This document shows, piece after piece, positions 22,101-28,301 of a stretch of DNA of 28,301 nt. This DNA comes from Metaruminococcus_A sp964607135. Lineage in GTDB: Bacteria; Bacillota; Clostridia; Oscillospirales; Ruminococcaceae. The notes below the pieces were generated by a model. That model worked only from the letters and a program-made list of their open reading frames with translations, made no database searches and was not told the DNA's origin. Where the stretch lies: assembly GCA_964607135.1 (NCBI GenBank), contig CAZSIV010000028.1, positions 1 through 28,301 of the forward strand, in the 5' to 3' direction. The stretch's first letter is position 1, and every line of letters begins with the position of its first letter. The position numbers were made by a program, and so were the translations under genes.

Positions 22101-23081
22101 CCTTTTCCGGATGCTGATCTCCCCCGAATTGAGGGTGTGCAGCACGCCCCGGCGGTCGCGGACGATCAGATGCGCGTCTTCGTCGATATCGACCGGGACA
22201 GCGGGAAAACTGTCTTTCAGAGAGATGATATTGTACTCCTGCCCGAAGACGCAGAGGAGCTCTTTATACTCCGCCAAAATTGCGGCACGATTTCCGGACA
22301 GGCAGGCTTCAAAGAGCGTTTCGAAATGGTTCAGTACCGAAGCAATGAGAAAATTGCGGTCGCAGGGCCTTTCCGAAAATTCGTTCAGCGTGCCCACGAT
22401 GCCGCGCAGCTCCTCCGGCATGTTTTCGTCCTGGTTGATGTTGATGCCGATCCCTGTCACCAGGTATTTGACCTGCCCGCTTTCCGCCTCGACAGAGGCC
22501 TCGGTCAGGATGCCGCAGAGCTTTTTCCCCTGGTAGAGGACGTCGTTGACCCACTTGACGCCGGGGAGAAAGCCGGCGGCGTCTTTGATGGCGCGGCAGA
22601 CGGCGACCACGGCGATGATTGTCACCAGGCTGATGTCTTCAAAGACAAAATGAGGCTCCAGATAGAAGCTCATATAAACGCCCTGCTGCGCCGGCGAGTA
22701 GAACTGCCGCGTCATCCGCCCCTTTCCGGCGGTCTGGCGTAGCGCAATCACAGTGTGGCCGCTCTTTCCGGCGAGGGAATCCGAAATCCGTTTCAGGTAG
22801 GTGTTGGTCGAGTCGATCGTGTCCAGAATTTCCAGCTCCCGCCCGAGATAGCGGGTGGTCAGGAAAGCGCTGACCGCTTCGGGGCGGACGACGCCGCCGG
22901 ATTCGTCCAGCAGATATCCTTTGTTGGGAAGGGAAGAGATGGAAAACCCGTCCTCTTTGAGCTGGTTGACTCCTTTCCAAACCGCGCTGCGCGACACTCC
23001 CAGACTTTTTCCGATGGCGAGCCCGGATACGGGAGTTCCTTTGTTTTCCTCTAATATTTCGAGTATGGAATCTTTGAGCAA
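22092..23081 (-). CDS. birA: Bifunctional biotin ligase / biotin operon repressor BirA
   Basis: Activates biotin as biotinyl-AMP and attaches it to carboxyl-carrier lysines (EC 6.3.4.15); the N-terminal winged HTH (about 1-65, GKSLGVSRSAVWKGVNQLKEDGF) implies it also represses biotin genes. The catalytic domain has the biotin/ATP loop QTAGKGRMTRQF (usually GRGRxGR; Lys, Met and Thr replace conserved Arg, x and Gly) and KWVNDVLYQGKKLCGIL (usually KWPND). The SH3-like C-terminal domain is present; 329 residues in total. The start is TTG at 23081 with GAGG 7 nt upstream; no ATG fits. The stop codon sits in the loop of a repeat-associated hairpin. The loop substitutions merit attention but probably retain function. 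Confidence 0.94.
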   Translation of the reverse strand: MLKDSILEILEENKGTPVSGLAIGKSLGVSRSAVWKGVNQLKEDGFSISSLPNKGYLLDESGGVVRPEAVSAFLTTRYLGRELEILDTIDSTNTYLKRISDSLAGKSGHTVIALRQTAGKGRMTRQFYSPAQQGVYMSFYLEPHFVFEDISLVTIIAVVAVCRAIKDAAGFLPGVKWVNDVLYQGKKLCGILTEASVEAESGQVKYLVTGIGININQDENMPEELRGIVGTLNEFSERPCDRNFLIASVLNHFETLFEACLSGNRAAILAEYKELLCVFGQEYNIISLKDSFPAVPVDIDEDAHLIVRDRRGVLHTLNSGEISIRKRAE

Positions 23082-23243
23082 TTTGACACCTCATTATTGA
23101 ATAAACCGCAGCCGGAGGAGCTGGCTGAAAAGCGGCGTTTTTCTGTTGTCCCGCCTTCTCGAAGCGCAGGATCCGCAGGAGGCGGTACGCCCCTGTCAAA
23201 ACTGCTTTCTCCCCGCCGTGGTTCATTTTTCGTCGATAAAACC

Positions 23244-23272
23244 ATTATAATACAGTTCGGGTTCGTTGTCTA
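23244..23272 (-). promoter_or_regulatory. Sigma-A promoter of birA
   Basis: Minus strand TAGACA (23267-23272), 17 bp, TATAAT (23244-23249). It gives a leader of about 155 nt before the TTG start, GC-rich and with some self-complementarity. Confidence 0.75.
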
Positions 23273-23295
23273 TATTTGCTTGTTTTGAATAAGAA

Positions 23296-23332
23296 TAGCA
23301 ATAATCTGGAATTTGTGTTATAATTATAACAC
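23296..23332 (+). promoter_or_regulatory. Promoter of the methyltransferase operon with an overlapping 18-bp palindrome
   Basis: TAGCAA (23296-23301), 17 bp, TATAAT (23319-23324). The -10 box is embedded in the perfect palindrome GTGTTATAATTATAACAC (23315-23332), a good candidate operator for a dimeric repressor. The regulator is unknown. The start codon is 24 bp further on. Confidence 0.65.
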
Positions 23333-23355
23333 TTTTATGGAAAAAGGGGACGTTT

Positions 23356-25095
23356 ATGAAAGAACAAGGACTGCTTTATCTTTTCGACGGGGCGATGGGA
23401 ACCTACCTCGCGGACCGGTATCACATGTCGGTGACCCGCTGCGAATCCAGCAATCTCCTTTATCCCGAGCGGGTGCTGGCGGCGCATCAGGCCTATATCC
23501 GGGCGGGGGCGACCGCGGTCAAGACCAATACCTTCGGCGCGAATTCCGGGGCGCTGGGCGGGGATTGGAAAACGGTCGAGTCAATCCTCCGGGCGGGATG
23601 CCGACTCGCCAGGGAAGCGGCGGGGGAAAAGGCCGTAGTTTTCGCAAGCATCGGCCCGGTCTCGCTCTCTTCTGAAGAGGAGGAGTGGACGGAATACCAG
23701 CGGATCATCCGGGTTTTTCTGGAAGAAGGGGTCAGCCGGTTCCTGTTTGAGACCTTCCATGAATATCAAATTCTGATCCGCCTGGCCGAGGAAGTCAAGC
23801 GGCTCTGCCCGGAAGGGTACGTGATCGCGGAGTGTACCGTGACGGCAGACCGGTACACCACCGGCGGCATCCCCGCCGCGGAAATCGAAAAGGCGCTCTT
23901 AGCGGCGGAGGCGGTCGACGCCTACGGCTTCAACTGCACCTGCGGGCCTATGCATCTGCTCCGCATCGCAGAGGAGATGAAGCTTGGCGGCAAGCCGGTC
24001 TCGATTATGCCGAATGCAGGATACCCGAGTGTCAGCGGAGGCAGGACGGTTTTTGAGAACGCCCCTGCATACTTTGCGGAGCAGATGGAAAAAATCAAAG
24101 GGTGCGGGGTTTCGATCCTCGGCGGCTGCTGCGGGACGACCCCGGAGCACATCCGGCTGATGGCCGAGAGGCTCTGCGGAACAGCTTCGGATTCTCACCC
24201 CGTCTCCGGTCCGTCCGTTTTTCATCCGATTGAACGCCCGCTTTCTTCGGGCTTCGGCCCTAAAAAATTCGCAGTCGAGCTCGATTCCCCAATGGATGCC
24301 AAGGTCGAACGTTTTTTTCAGGCGGCGTCGGCGCTTTGGGATGCGGGAATCGACTGGCTGACCATTGCCGACTGCCCGGTTGCGCGTGCGCGGGTGGACA
24401 GCAGCATGCTGGCGGCGCTGCTGCGGCGCAGGTGCGGCGTGGAGGTCATGCCTCATCTCACCTGCCGCGACCGGAACCTCAACGCGACCAAGGCGCTCCT
24501 GCTGGGACTCGGGATCGAAGGGATCCGGCAGGTTCTGGTGGTCACCGGCGACCCGATTGCGGCGGAAGACCGGAACAAGGTCAAAGGGGTGTTCAATTTC
24601 AATTCGGAGAAGCTGCTCGCCTTTATTCGGGATTTGAACCAAGAGGCGCTGGAGGCGTCTCCGATCGAAACCGCCGCGGCGCTGAACGTCAACGCCGCGA
24701 ATTTTACCGCCGAGCTGGAGCGGGCCAAACGGAAGGAAGCGGCCGGAGCCGTCCGATTTTTGACCCAGCCGGTCTTTACCGAGGAAGGCTGCGCCAACCT
24801 GGAGCTGGCGCGGAAGGAGCTTTCGGCAGAGCTGTTCGGCGGGATCATGCCCCTGGTCAGCTACCGCAACGCCTGCTTTGTCAACAATGAGATTTCCGGG
24901 ATCAATATTCCCGCAGAAACCGTTTCCCGCTATGAAAGCCGCTCCCGGGAGGAGGCAGAGGCCCTTGCAGTGGAGCTCTCCGTCCGGACGGCGCGGCAGA
25001 TCGCCGGCCTGGTCGACGGCTTTTATCTGATCACCCCCTTTCAGCGGGCGGGGTTAATCTGCGACATCATCGAGAAAATCAAGGAGGAGTTTTAA
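23356..25095 (+). CDS. Fused homocysteine S-methyltransferase / 5,10-methylenetetrahydrofolate reductase
   Basis: Two enzymes in one chain of 579 residues, as in Bacillus YitJ. The N-terminal domain (about 1-275) is the zinc-dependent homocysteine methyltransferase barrel: GAMGTYL near the start, the first zinc ligand Cys194 in GFNCTCG and the pair Cys258/Cys259 in GGCCGTTPEH. The C-terminal domain (about 295-579) is the flavin-dependent reductase that makes 5-methyl-THF: PHLTCRDRN, VLVVTGDP, FLTQPVF and the GIMPLVSYRNACF segment. It could both make methyl groups and pass them to homocysteine, but it lacks the cobalamin domain that a MetH-type transfer needs. It is followed after 1 bp by a methyl-THF methyltransferase, so the two are coupled. 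The upstream palindrome suggests regulation. Confidence 0.93.
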   Translation: MKEQGLLYLFDGAMGTYLADRYHMSVTRCESSNLLYPERVLAAHQAYIRAGATAVKTNTFGANSGALGGDWKTVESILRAGCRLAREAAGEKAVVFASIGPVSLSSEEEEWTEYQRIIRVFLEEGVSRFLFETFHEYQILIRLAEEVKRLCPEGYVIAECTVTADRYTTGGIPAAEIEKALLAAEAVDAYGFNCTCGPMHLLRIAEEMKLGGKPVSIMPNAGYPSVSGGRTVFENAPAYFAEQMEKIKGCGVSILGGCCGTTPEHIRLMAERLCGTASDSHPVSGPSVFHPIERPLSSGFGPKKFAVELDSPMDAKVERFFQAASALWDAGIDWLTIADCPVARARVDSSMLAALLRRRCGVEVMPHLTCRDRNLNATKALLLGLGIEGIRQVLVVTGDPIAAEDRNKVKGVFNFNSEKLLAFIRDLNQEALEASPIETAAALNVNAANFTAELERAKRKEAAGAVRFLTQPVFTEEGCANLELARKELSAELFGGIMPLVSYRNACFVNNEISGINIPAETVSRYESRSREEAEALAVELSVRTARQIAGLVDGFYLITPFQRAGLICDIIEKIKEEF

Positions 25096-25096
25096 A

Positions 25097-25891
25097 ATGC
25101 TGATCATTGGGGAGAAGCTGAACAGCTCCGTTCCGTCCGCTCAGAAGGCGTTTCAGGAGATGGATGGGGATTACATCAAAAATATGGCGCTCAGGCAGAC
25201 GGACTGCGGGGCGGACTATCTGGATTTAAACGCCGGAATGTTTGCCGACGAAACCGAAAAGCTGATCTGGGCGGCGGAGCAGGTGCAGAGCGTCTGCAAA
25301 ACGCCGCTGGTGCTCGATTCGGTCAATCCTGCGGCGATTGCGGCGGTTCTGGAGCGGCTCGAGCTCGAAAGGCCGATCATCAATTCCATCACCCTGGAGC
25401 CTGCCCGGTTCGAGGGGATGCTCCCGCTGGTTCAGCGGGCCGGCGCGGGGGTGATCGCCCTCCCGATGGATGAAAATGGGATTCCAAAAGATGCGCAGCG
25501 GCGGGTGGAAAACGCCCGCAGGCTGATTGCGAGACTCGAGGAAAACGGCGTGGGGCAGGGCCGGATTTACATCGACCTGATTGTAGAAGCGCTGTCGACC
25601 GATTCCGGCGCGGCGGTTCATTCCCTGAAAGCGGCGGCGCAGCTCCGCGCGGAGTACCCGGACGTCCATCTCGTCGGCGGGATGTCGAACGTCTCCTTCG
25701 GGCTGCCGAAGCGCCGGTATGTCAACGCGGCCTTTCTTGCGGCCGCCGTCTGTGCCGGGCTGGATGCGGCGATTATGGATGTCACGAGCACCGAGGCAAA
25801 AATGGCGCTGCTGGCTGCGGAGCTGGTCGGCGGCAGGGATGAATTCTGCATGGAGTACCTGTCCGGATACCGCGAGACACAGAAAGATTAA
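25097..25891 (+). CDS. Methyltetrahydrofolate:corrinoid methyltransferase (MeTr/AcsE-like, pterin-binding)
   Basis: A 264-residue TIM-barrel of the pterin-binding family that moves the methyl group of 5-methyl-THF to the cobalt of a corrinoid protein. Visible blocks are IIGEKLNSSVP, the folate-binding DYLDLNAGMF and VLDSVNP, and GGMSNVSFGLPKRR with the Asn that assists methyl transfer. It is equivalent to the folate domain of methionine synthase or to AcsE/MtvA-type enzymes. It begins 1 bp after the fused homocysteine methyltransferase/MTHFR gene with GGAG inside that gene's end. The pair covers three of the five MetH/MetF functions; the corrinoid-binding and reactivation domains are not here. 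Methionine synthesis is the most economical reading. Confidence 0.9.
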   Translation: MLIIGEKLNSSVPSAQKAFQEMDGDYIKNMALRQTDCGADYLDLNAGMFADETEKLIWAAEQVQSVCKTPLVLDSVNPAAIAAVLERLELERPIINSITLEPARFEGMLPLVQRAGAGVIALPMDENGIPKDAQRRVENARRLIARLEENGVGQGRIYIDLIVEALSTDSGAAVHSLKAAAQLRAEYPDVHLVGGMSNVSFGLPKRRYVNAAFLAAAVCAGLDAAIMDVTSTEAKMALLAAELVGGRDEFCMEYLSGYRETQKD

Positions 25892-25905
25892 TTTTGCTAC
25901 GGCCA

Positions 25906-25934
25906 TTGAAAGACGATGCGCGGTGTGGTACAAT
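25906..25934 (+). promoter_or_regulatory. Sigma-A promoter of the radical SAM gene
   Basis: TTGAAA (25906-25911), 17 bp, TACAAT (25929-25934), placed just after the methyltransferase stop. It suggests the radical SAM gene is expressed independently of the methyltransferase operon, with a leader of about 45 nt. Confidence 0.72.
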
Positions 25935-25983
25935 AATTTTATATGCAGATTTTTGAATTCAAAAGTTAGGATGATGTTGTTTC

Positions 25984-27543
25984 ATGTCCGATGAAAAGAA
26001 AACGCTGAAATTTTTGTTCATCTACCCGGATTTTCTGGGGAATGAAAAGCGGAAAGATATGAAAGGGAACTACCATGAGGGGATTGCGATTATCTCCGCC
26101 GTCCTCAAGCAGCACGGTTACCAAACGGCTTTGTACCACTTGACCTATGCGCCGGAGGAAGAGGAATTCAAAGAGCGGATCCGGAAGGAGAACGCGGACG
26201 TAATCGGCTTTTCCGTCCGGACCTCCGCGGTTCCCCAGGTGCGGAAAATGTGCAGGTGGACCAAGGAAGCGACCGACGCCTTTACGGTCTGCGGCGGCCC
26301 TCATCCGACCCTCGCCCCTGAGGAAATGATCGAGATGGAGGGGATGGACTGTGTCTGCATCGGGGAGGGGGAATACCCGGAGCTGGAGCTCTGTAACGCC
26401 CTCCGCGACGGGACGGATTACACCCACATCGAAAGCCTCTGGTTTAAGGATGGGGAGGGAAACGTGATCCGAAACCCTGTCCGGCCCTTCGTGCAGGACT
26501 TGAACGAGCTCCCGATGTCGGATTTCGAGCTCTTCGACTTCGACAATCTGGATGCCTCCGCGATTGCAACGGCGATCGTCGTGGTCTCCCGCGGCTGCCT
26601 GTTCAGCTGCACCTACTGCGGGAACGGGCAGATGCGGATGGTCTACCCGAGCAGAAAGGGGTACGCCCGGGTCAAAGAGCCCGAAAAGGCGATCGAGTAC
26701 CTGCAAACGATCCTGTCGAAGCATCCTTACATCAAATATATCAATTTCCGCGATGCGATCCTCAACATGTACACCGATTGGTTCACCGACTTCATGAACC
26801 TGTATAAAGAAAAGATTCACCTGCCCTTTACCTGCAACCTCCGGCTGGACAATATGACGGAGGAGACGGTTCGGCTGATGAAGGAGGCCGGCGTTTATAT
26901 GATCGACGTCGGCGTCGAGTCGGGCGACCAGGAAATCCGTTTCAAATACCTCAAGCGGAATATGTCGGATGAGCAGATCATCAACTCTTTCAAGTGGTTC
27001 AAAAAATACGATATCCCGACGCTGACCTACAACATCGTCGGCCTGCCTTACGAAGACCTCCGCAAGTGCCTTAAAACAATCAAGCTGAATGCGGTGATTA
27101 ACCCCGACCGGATGATCCCGAATATTTTCTGCCCCTATCCGATGACGCAGCTCGCCAAGATCGCCGAGCAGGCGGTCGCTGAAAACGGCGGGGAGATCCG
27201 GGACTTGGCCGATAAGAATGTAAAAGTTCCCTTGATCCAAAAGCAGTTCCCGGAGCATCAGGTGCTGTTTGCAGAGGGGTATTTTACGAAATTTGTGACG
27301 CTCTACAAGCTCGCTTACCGGATGCCGAAAGGGCTTGGGAAGGTGTTCGAGAAGATGCTCGACGGCATCTTTGTCGGGCGCTTTACGCCGCGGAAGTTTT
27401 TAGTCTTCCTCAGCACTGCGGGGGACAAAACCGTGCGCGGGCTCAAACGGTTCGGCCGAAAGCGCCTCCCGGGGATTTACCTGAAGCTGCGCAACCGCAA
27501 GTACAAGGTAAAGGATGCGGAGAAGGAAAAAGCGGCGGCATAA
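25984..27543 (+). CDS. B12-binding-type radical SAM protein of unknown specificity
   Basis: 519 residues. The N-terminal domain (about 1-140) has the Rossmann-like cobalamin-binding fold of the BchE/class B methyltransferase group (FLFIYPDFLG, GIAIISAVLKQHGYQT, ADVIGFSVRTS, VCGGPHPTLAPEE, CIGEGE). It lacks the DxHxxG lower-ligand motif, which is common in this group (base-off/His-off). The radical SAM barrel (about 190-430) has CLFSCTYC (Cys205, 209, 212), then VGVESGDQEIR and YNIVGLPYED. The C-terminal 90 residues are very basic (RGLKRFGRKRLPGIYLKLRNRKYKVK) with amphipathic helices that could bind a membrane or nucleic acid. Close homologues are annotated broadly, so product and substrate are not known; methylation of an unactivated carbon or a ring rearrangement are typical. 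Single-gene unit. Confidence 0.85.
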   Translation: MSDEKKTLKFLFIYPDFLGNEKRKDMKGNYHEGIAIISAVLKQHGYQTALYHLTYAPEEEEFKERIRKENADVIGFSVRTSAVPQVRKMCRWTKEATDAFTVCGGPHPTLAPEEMIEMEGMDCVCIGEGEYPELELCNALRDGTDYTHIESLWFKDGEGNVIRNPVRPFVQDLNELPMSDFELFDFDNLDASAIATAIVVVSRGCLFSCTYCGNGQMRMVYPSRKGYARVKEPEKAIEYLQTILSKHPYIKYINFRDAILNMYTDWFTDFMNLYKEKIHLPFTCNLRLDNMTEETVRLMKEAGVYMIDVGVESGDQEIRFKYLKRNMSDEQIINSFKWFKKYDIPTLTYNIVGLPYEDLRKCLKTIKLNAVINPDRMIPNIFCPYPMTQLAKIAEQAVAENGGEIRDLADKNVKVPLIQKQFPEHQVLFAEGYFTKFVTLYKLAYRMPKGLGKVFEKMLDGIFVGRFTPRKFLVFLSTAGDKTVRGLKRFGRKRLPGIYLKLRNRKYKVKDAEKEKAAA

Positions 27544-27552
27544 AAAAGATCG

Positions 27553-27582
27553 AGGGACGATCCAAACGGATTGTCCCTTTTC
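27553..27582 (+). terminator. Terminator of the radical SAM gene
   Basis: AGGGACGATCC pairs with GGATTGTCCCT (one G-U) around AAAC, followed by TTT(T)C. It lies 9 bp past the stop codon. Confidence 0.88.
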
Positions 27583-27623
27583 TGATGCGGTTTGCAGCGG
27601 CTGACAAAAAGGGGGCCGCCTGC

Positions 27624-27652
27624 GTATATTCCCCGCGTTTTTATCCCACAAT
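27624..27652 (+). promoter_or_regulatory. Sigma-E-like promoter of the small coat-protein operon
   Basis: GTATATT (27624-27630), 14-bp spacer, CCCACAAT (27645-27652) matches the Bacillus sigma-E consensus at 6 of 7 and 6 of 8 positions. Position, 30 bp before the first start, fits a sporulation-specific unit. Confidence 0.45.
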
Positions 27653-27681
27653 ATAGACAAATTCATTTAGGAGGGATCCCA

Positions 27682-27855
27682 ATGACCACCAAAGAACTCT
27701 TGTACGTTGAAGATGCGCTCGGCCATGAGCAGTATTTTCAGACCAAATGCGCAGAAACTGCAAGCCAGATCCAGGATGCGGAGCTGAAAGCCTGCGTCGA
27801 GCAGATGGCACAGAAGCATCAGCAGATTTTTCAGAGCTTTTACGGCTTGCTTTAA
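27682..27855 (+). CDS. Small CotF-like spore protein, 57 residues
   Basis: A short helical protein (MTTKELLYVEDALGHEQYF...) of the kind found directly before CotF-type coat proteins in Clostridia. The stretch YVEDALGHEQYFQTKC and the helix QKHQQIFQSFYGLL resemble the first helical pair of the coat F domain, so it may be half of a divided ferritin-like helical bundle. The ATG at 27682 is chosen because AGGAGGG is 7-8 nt upstream; a longer in-frame ORF has no site. It ends 22 bp before the next gene and is co-transcribed with it. Function is inferred from context; a spore-coat role is likely but unproven. Confidence 0.72.
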   Translation: MTTKELLYVEDALGHEQYFQTKCAETASQIQDAELKACVEQMAQKHQQIFQSFYGLL

Positions 27856-27877
27856 TTGAGAAAGGAGATCGAAGCAC

Positions 27878-28123
27878 ATGGACGATAAAAATTTGATGGA
27901 AAATATCCTCCTTCTGGAAAAAGGAGCCTGCGACCTGTTTATGCACGGCTCGATTGAATCTTCTACCGCGAACGTCCACCAGGTCTTTAACACCGCTTTG
28001 AACGATGCGCTGTGTATGCAGGATGCCATCTACGACAAAATGGCGGCAAAAGGGTGGTATCCCACCGAACAGGCAGAACAGAATAAGATCAATTCCGTAA
28101 AGCAGAAATTCAGCGCCCAGTAA
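27878..28123 (+). CDS. CotF family spore coat protein, 81 residues
   Basis: Coat F domain protein, helical, with the family sequence style KNLMENILLLEKGACDLFMHGSIES and the second helix VFNTALNDALCMQDAIYDKMAAKGWYPTEQAEQNKI; the end WY(P/Q)xxxAxxxxI is characteristic. CotF relatives are spore coat components deposited by the mother cell. AAAGGAG sits about 9 nt before the ATG. It is the second gene of a two-gene unit with a sigma-E-like promoter and a strong terminator downstream. Confidence 0.86.
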   Translation: MDDKNLMENILLLEKGACDLFMHGSIESSTANVHQVFNTALNDALCMQDAIYDKMAAKGWYPTEQAEQNKINSVKQKFSAQ

Positions 28124-28165
28124 AACGGCGAAACGGCGTATTTTTTAGATGGCTTTATCCCTTTT

Positions 28166-28204
28166 AGCAAAGGCTCCCCCGGTAAAATCGGGGGAGCCTT
28201 TGCT
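28166..28204 (+). terminator. Terminator of the CotF operon
   Basis: A perfect 16-bp stem (28166-28181 with 28189-28204; AGCAAAGGCTCCCCCG and its complement) with a 7-nt loop. The following T content is modest (GTGCTTTT), but the stem is very stable. Located 43 bp after the stop codon. Confidence 0.85.
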
Positions 28205-28239
28205 GTGCTTTTACAGCTGTCGGCCGTTTTCGTTTGAAC

Positions 28240-28301
28240 CGGGCGATGTTACCGGCACAACTTACGGATCGCGACTGGCCGGTCTGGCCACAGACCGCGT
28301 T
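28240..28301 (-). repeat. Interspersed repeat, copy F (cut by the window edge)
   Basis: The last 62 bp match the left-end module in reverse orientation: ACTTACGGATCGCG, as in copy B2, then GGCCGGTCTGGCCACAGACC, which is identical to 22005-22024 in copy E. The rest of the element lies beyond the window. Confidence 0.75.

Noticed and set aside
23051..23288. Short frames on both strands between birA and the methyltransferase operon
   Set aside because: No ribosome binding sites; the region carries the birA leader and promoter, which explains it better.

Overview
The window reads as a chromosomal segment of an anaerobic, spore-forming, GC-rich member of the Clostridia (Oscillospirales/Ruminococcaceae-like). 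Three things point there: the three [FeFe]-hydrogenase maturases HydE/HydG/HydF, the sporulation genes (SpoIIID and a CotF-type coat pair), and the Firmicute style of the core genes (rpsO-pnp, tsaD-rimI, BirA with an HTH domain, AAGGAGG-type ribosome binding sites, occasional TTG/GTG starts). There are no tRNA or rRNA genes, no CRISPR array, no transposase and no phage genes. I see 24 ordinary protein genes plus one short leader ORF.

Layout. 1-7.1 kb, minus strand: GTP-type PEP carboxykinase, then polA > YwlE-type phosphatase > rimI > tsaD. 7.1-8.0 kb: a gene-free block of interspersed repeats followed by a 76-80 bp tandem array that runs into the promoter of a dus-GNAT operon (plus, 8.06-9.48 kb). 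9.9-14.0 kb, minus: rpsO-pnp with a strongly structured intergenic leader, a DUF368 lipid-carrier transporter, and spoIIID with a sigma-E-like promoter. 14.5-18.5 kb, minus: the maturation operon TM1266-type regulator > hydE > hydG > hydF, which builds the H-cluster of a hydrogenase encoded elsewhere. 18.7-20.9 kb, plus: a long leader, a 27-codon leader ORF, corA and a small unknown gene. 21.0-21.7 kb: D-lyxose isomerase as a single-gene unit. 22.1-23.1 kb, minus: birA. 23.3-25.9 kb, plus: a homocysteine methyltransferase/MTHFR fusion and a methyl-THF methyltransferase, which look like parts of a split methionine synthase. 26.0-27.5 kb: a B12-binding-type radical SAM enzyme. 27.7-28.1 kb: two small CotF-like proteins with a sigma-E-like promoter.

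Two non-coding themes stand out. First, the leader of corA contains a well-formed leader ORF starting M-N-P-D-P. Its 3' half can form either of two mutually exclusive hairpins, one of which buries the corA ribosome binding site. The arrangement resembles the enterobacterial MgtL Mg2+ sensor and may be a Clostridial counterpart. Second, nearly every large intergenic gap carries copies of one roughly 110-150 bp element with GGCCAAT-like inverted ends and variable internal hairpins, flanked by small GC-rich hairpins. It looks like a high-copy, non-coding interspersed repeat (MITE- or REP-like).

Gaps over 300 bp: 1929-2469 (pckG promoter, AT-rich stretch, repeats), 7087-8059 (repeats, tandem array, dus promoter), 9484-9946 (one repeat, then AT-rich sequence and the pnp terminator), 14009-14501 (spoIIID promoter, one repeat, about 130 bp unassigned, hydF terminator), 18509-19335 (hyd leader and promoter, about 200 bp unassigned, corA leader), 21711-22091 (terminator, repeat).
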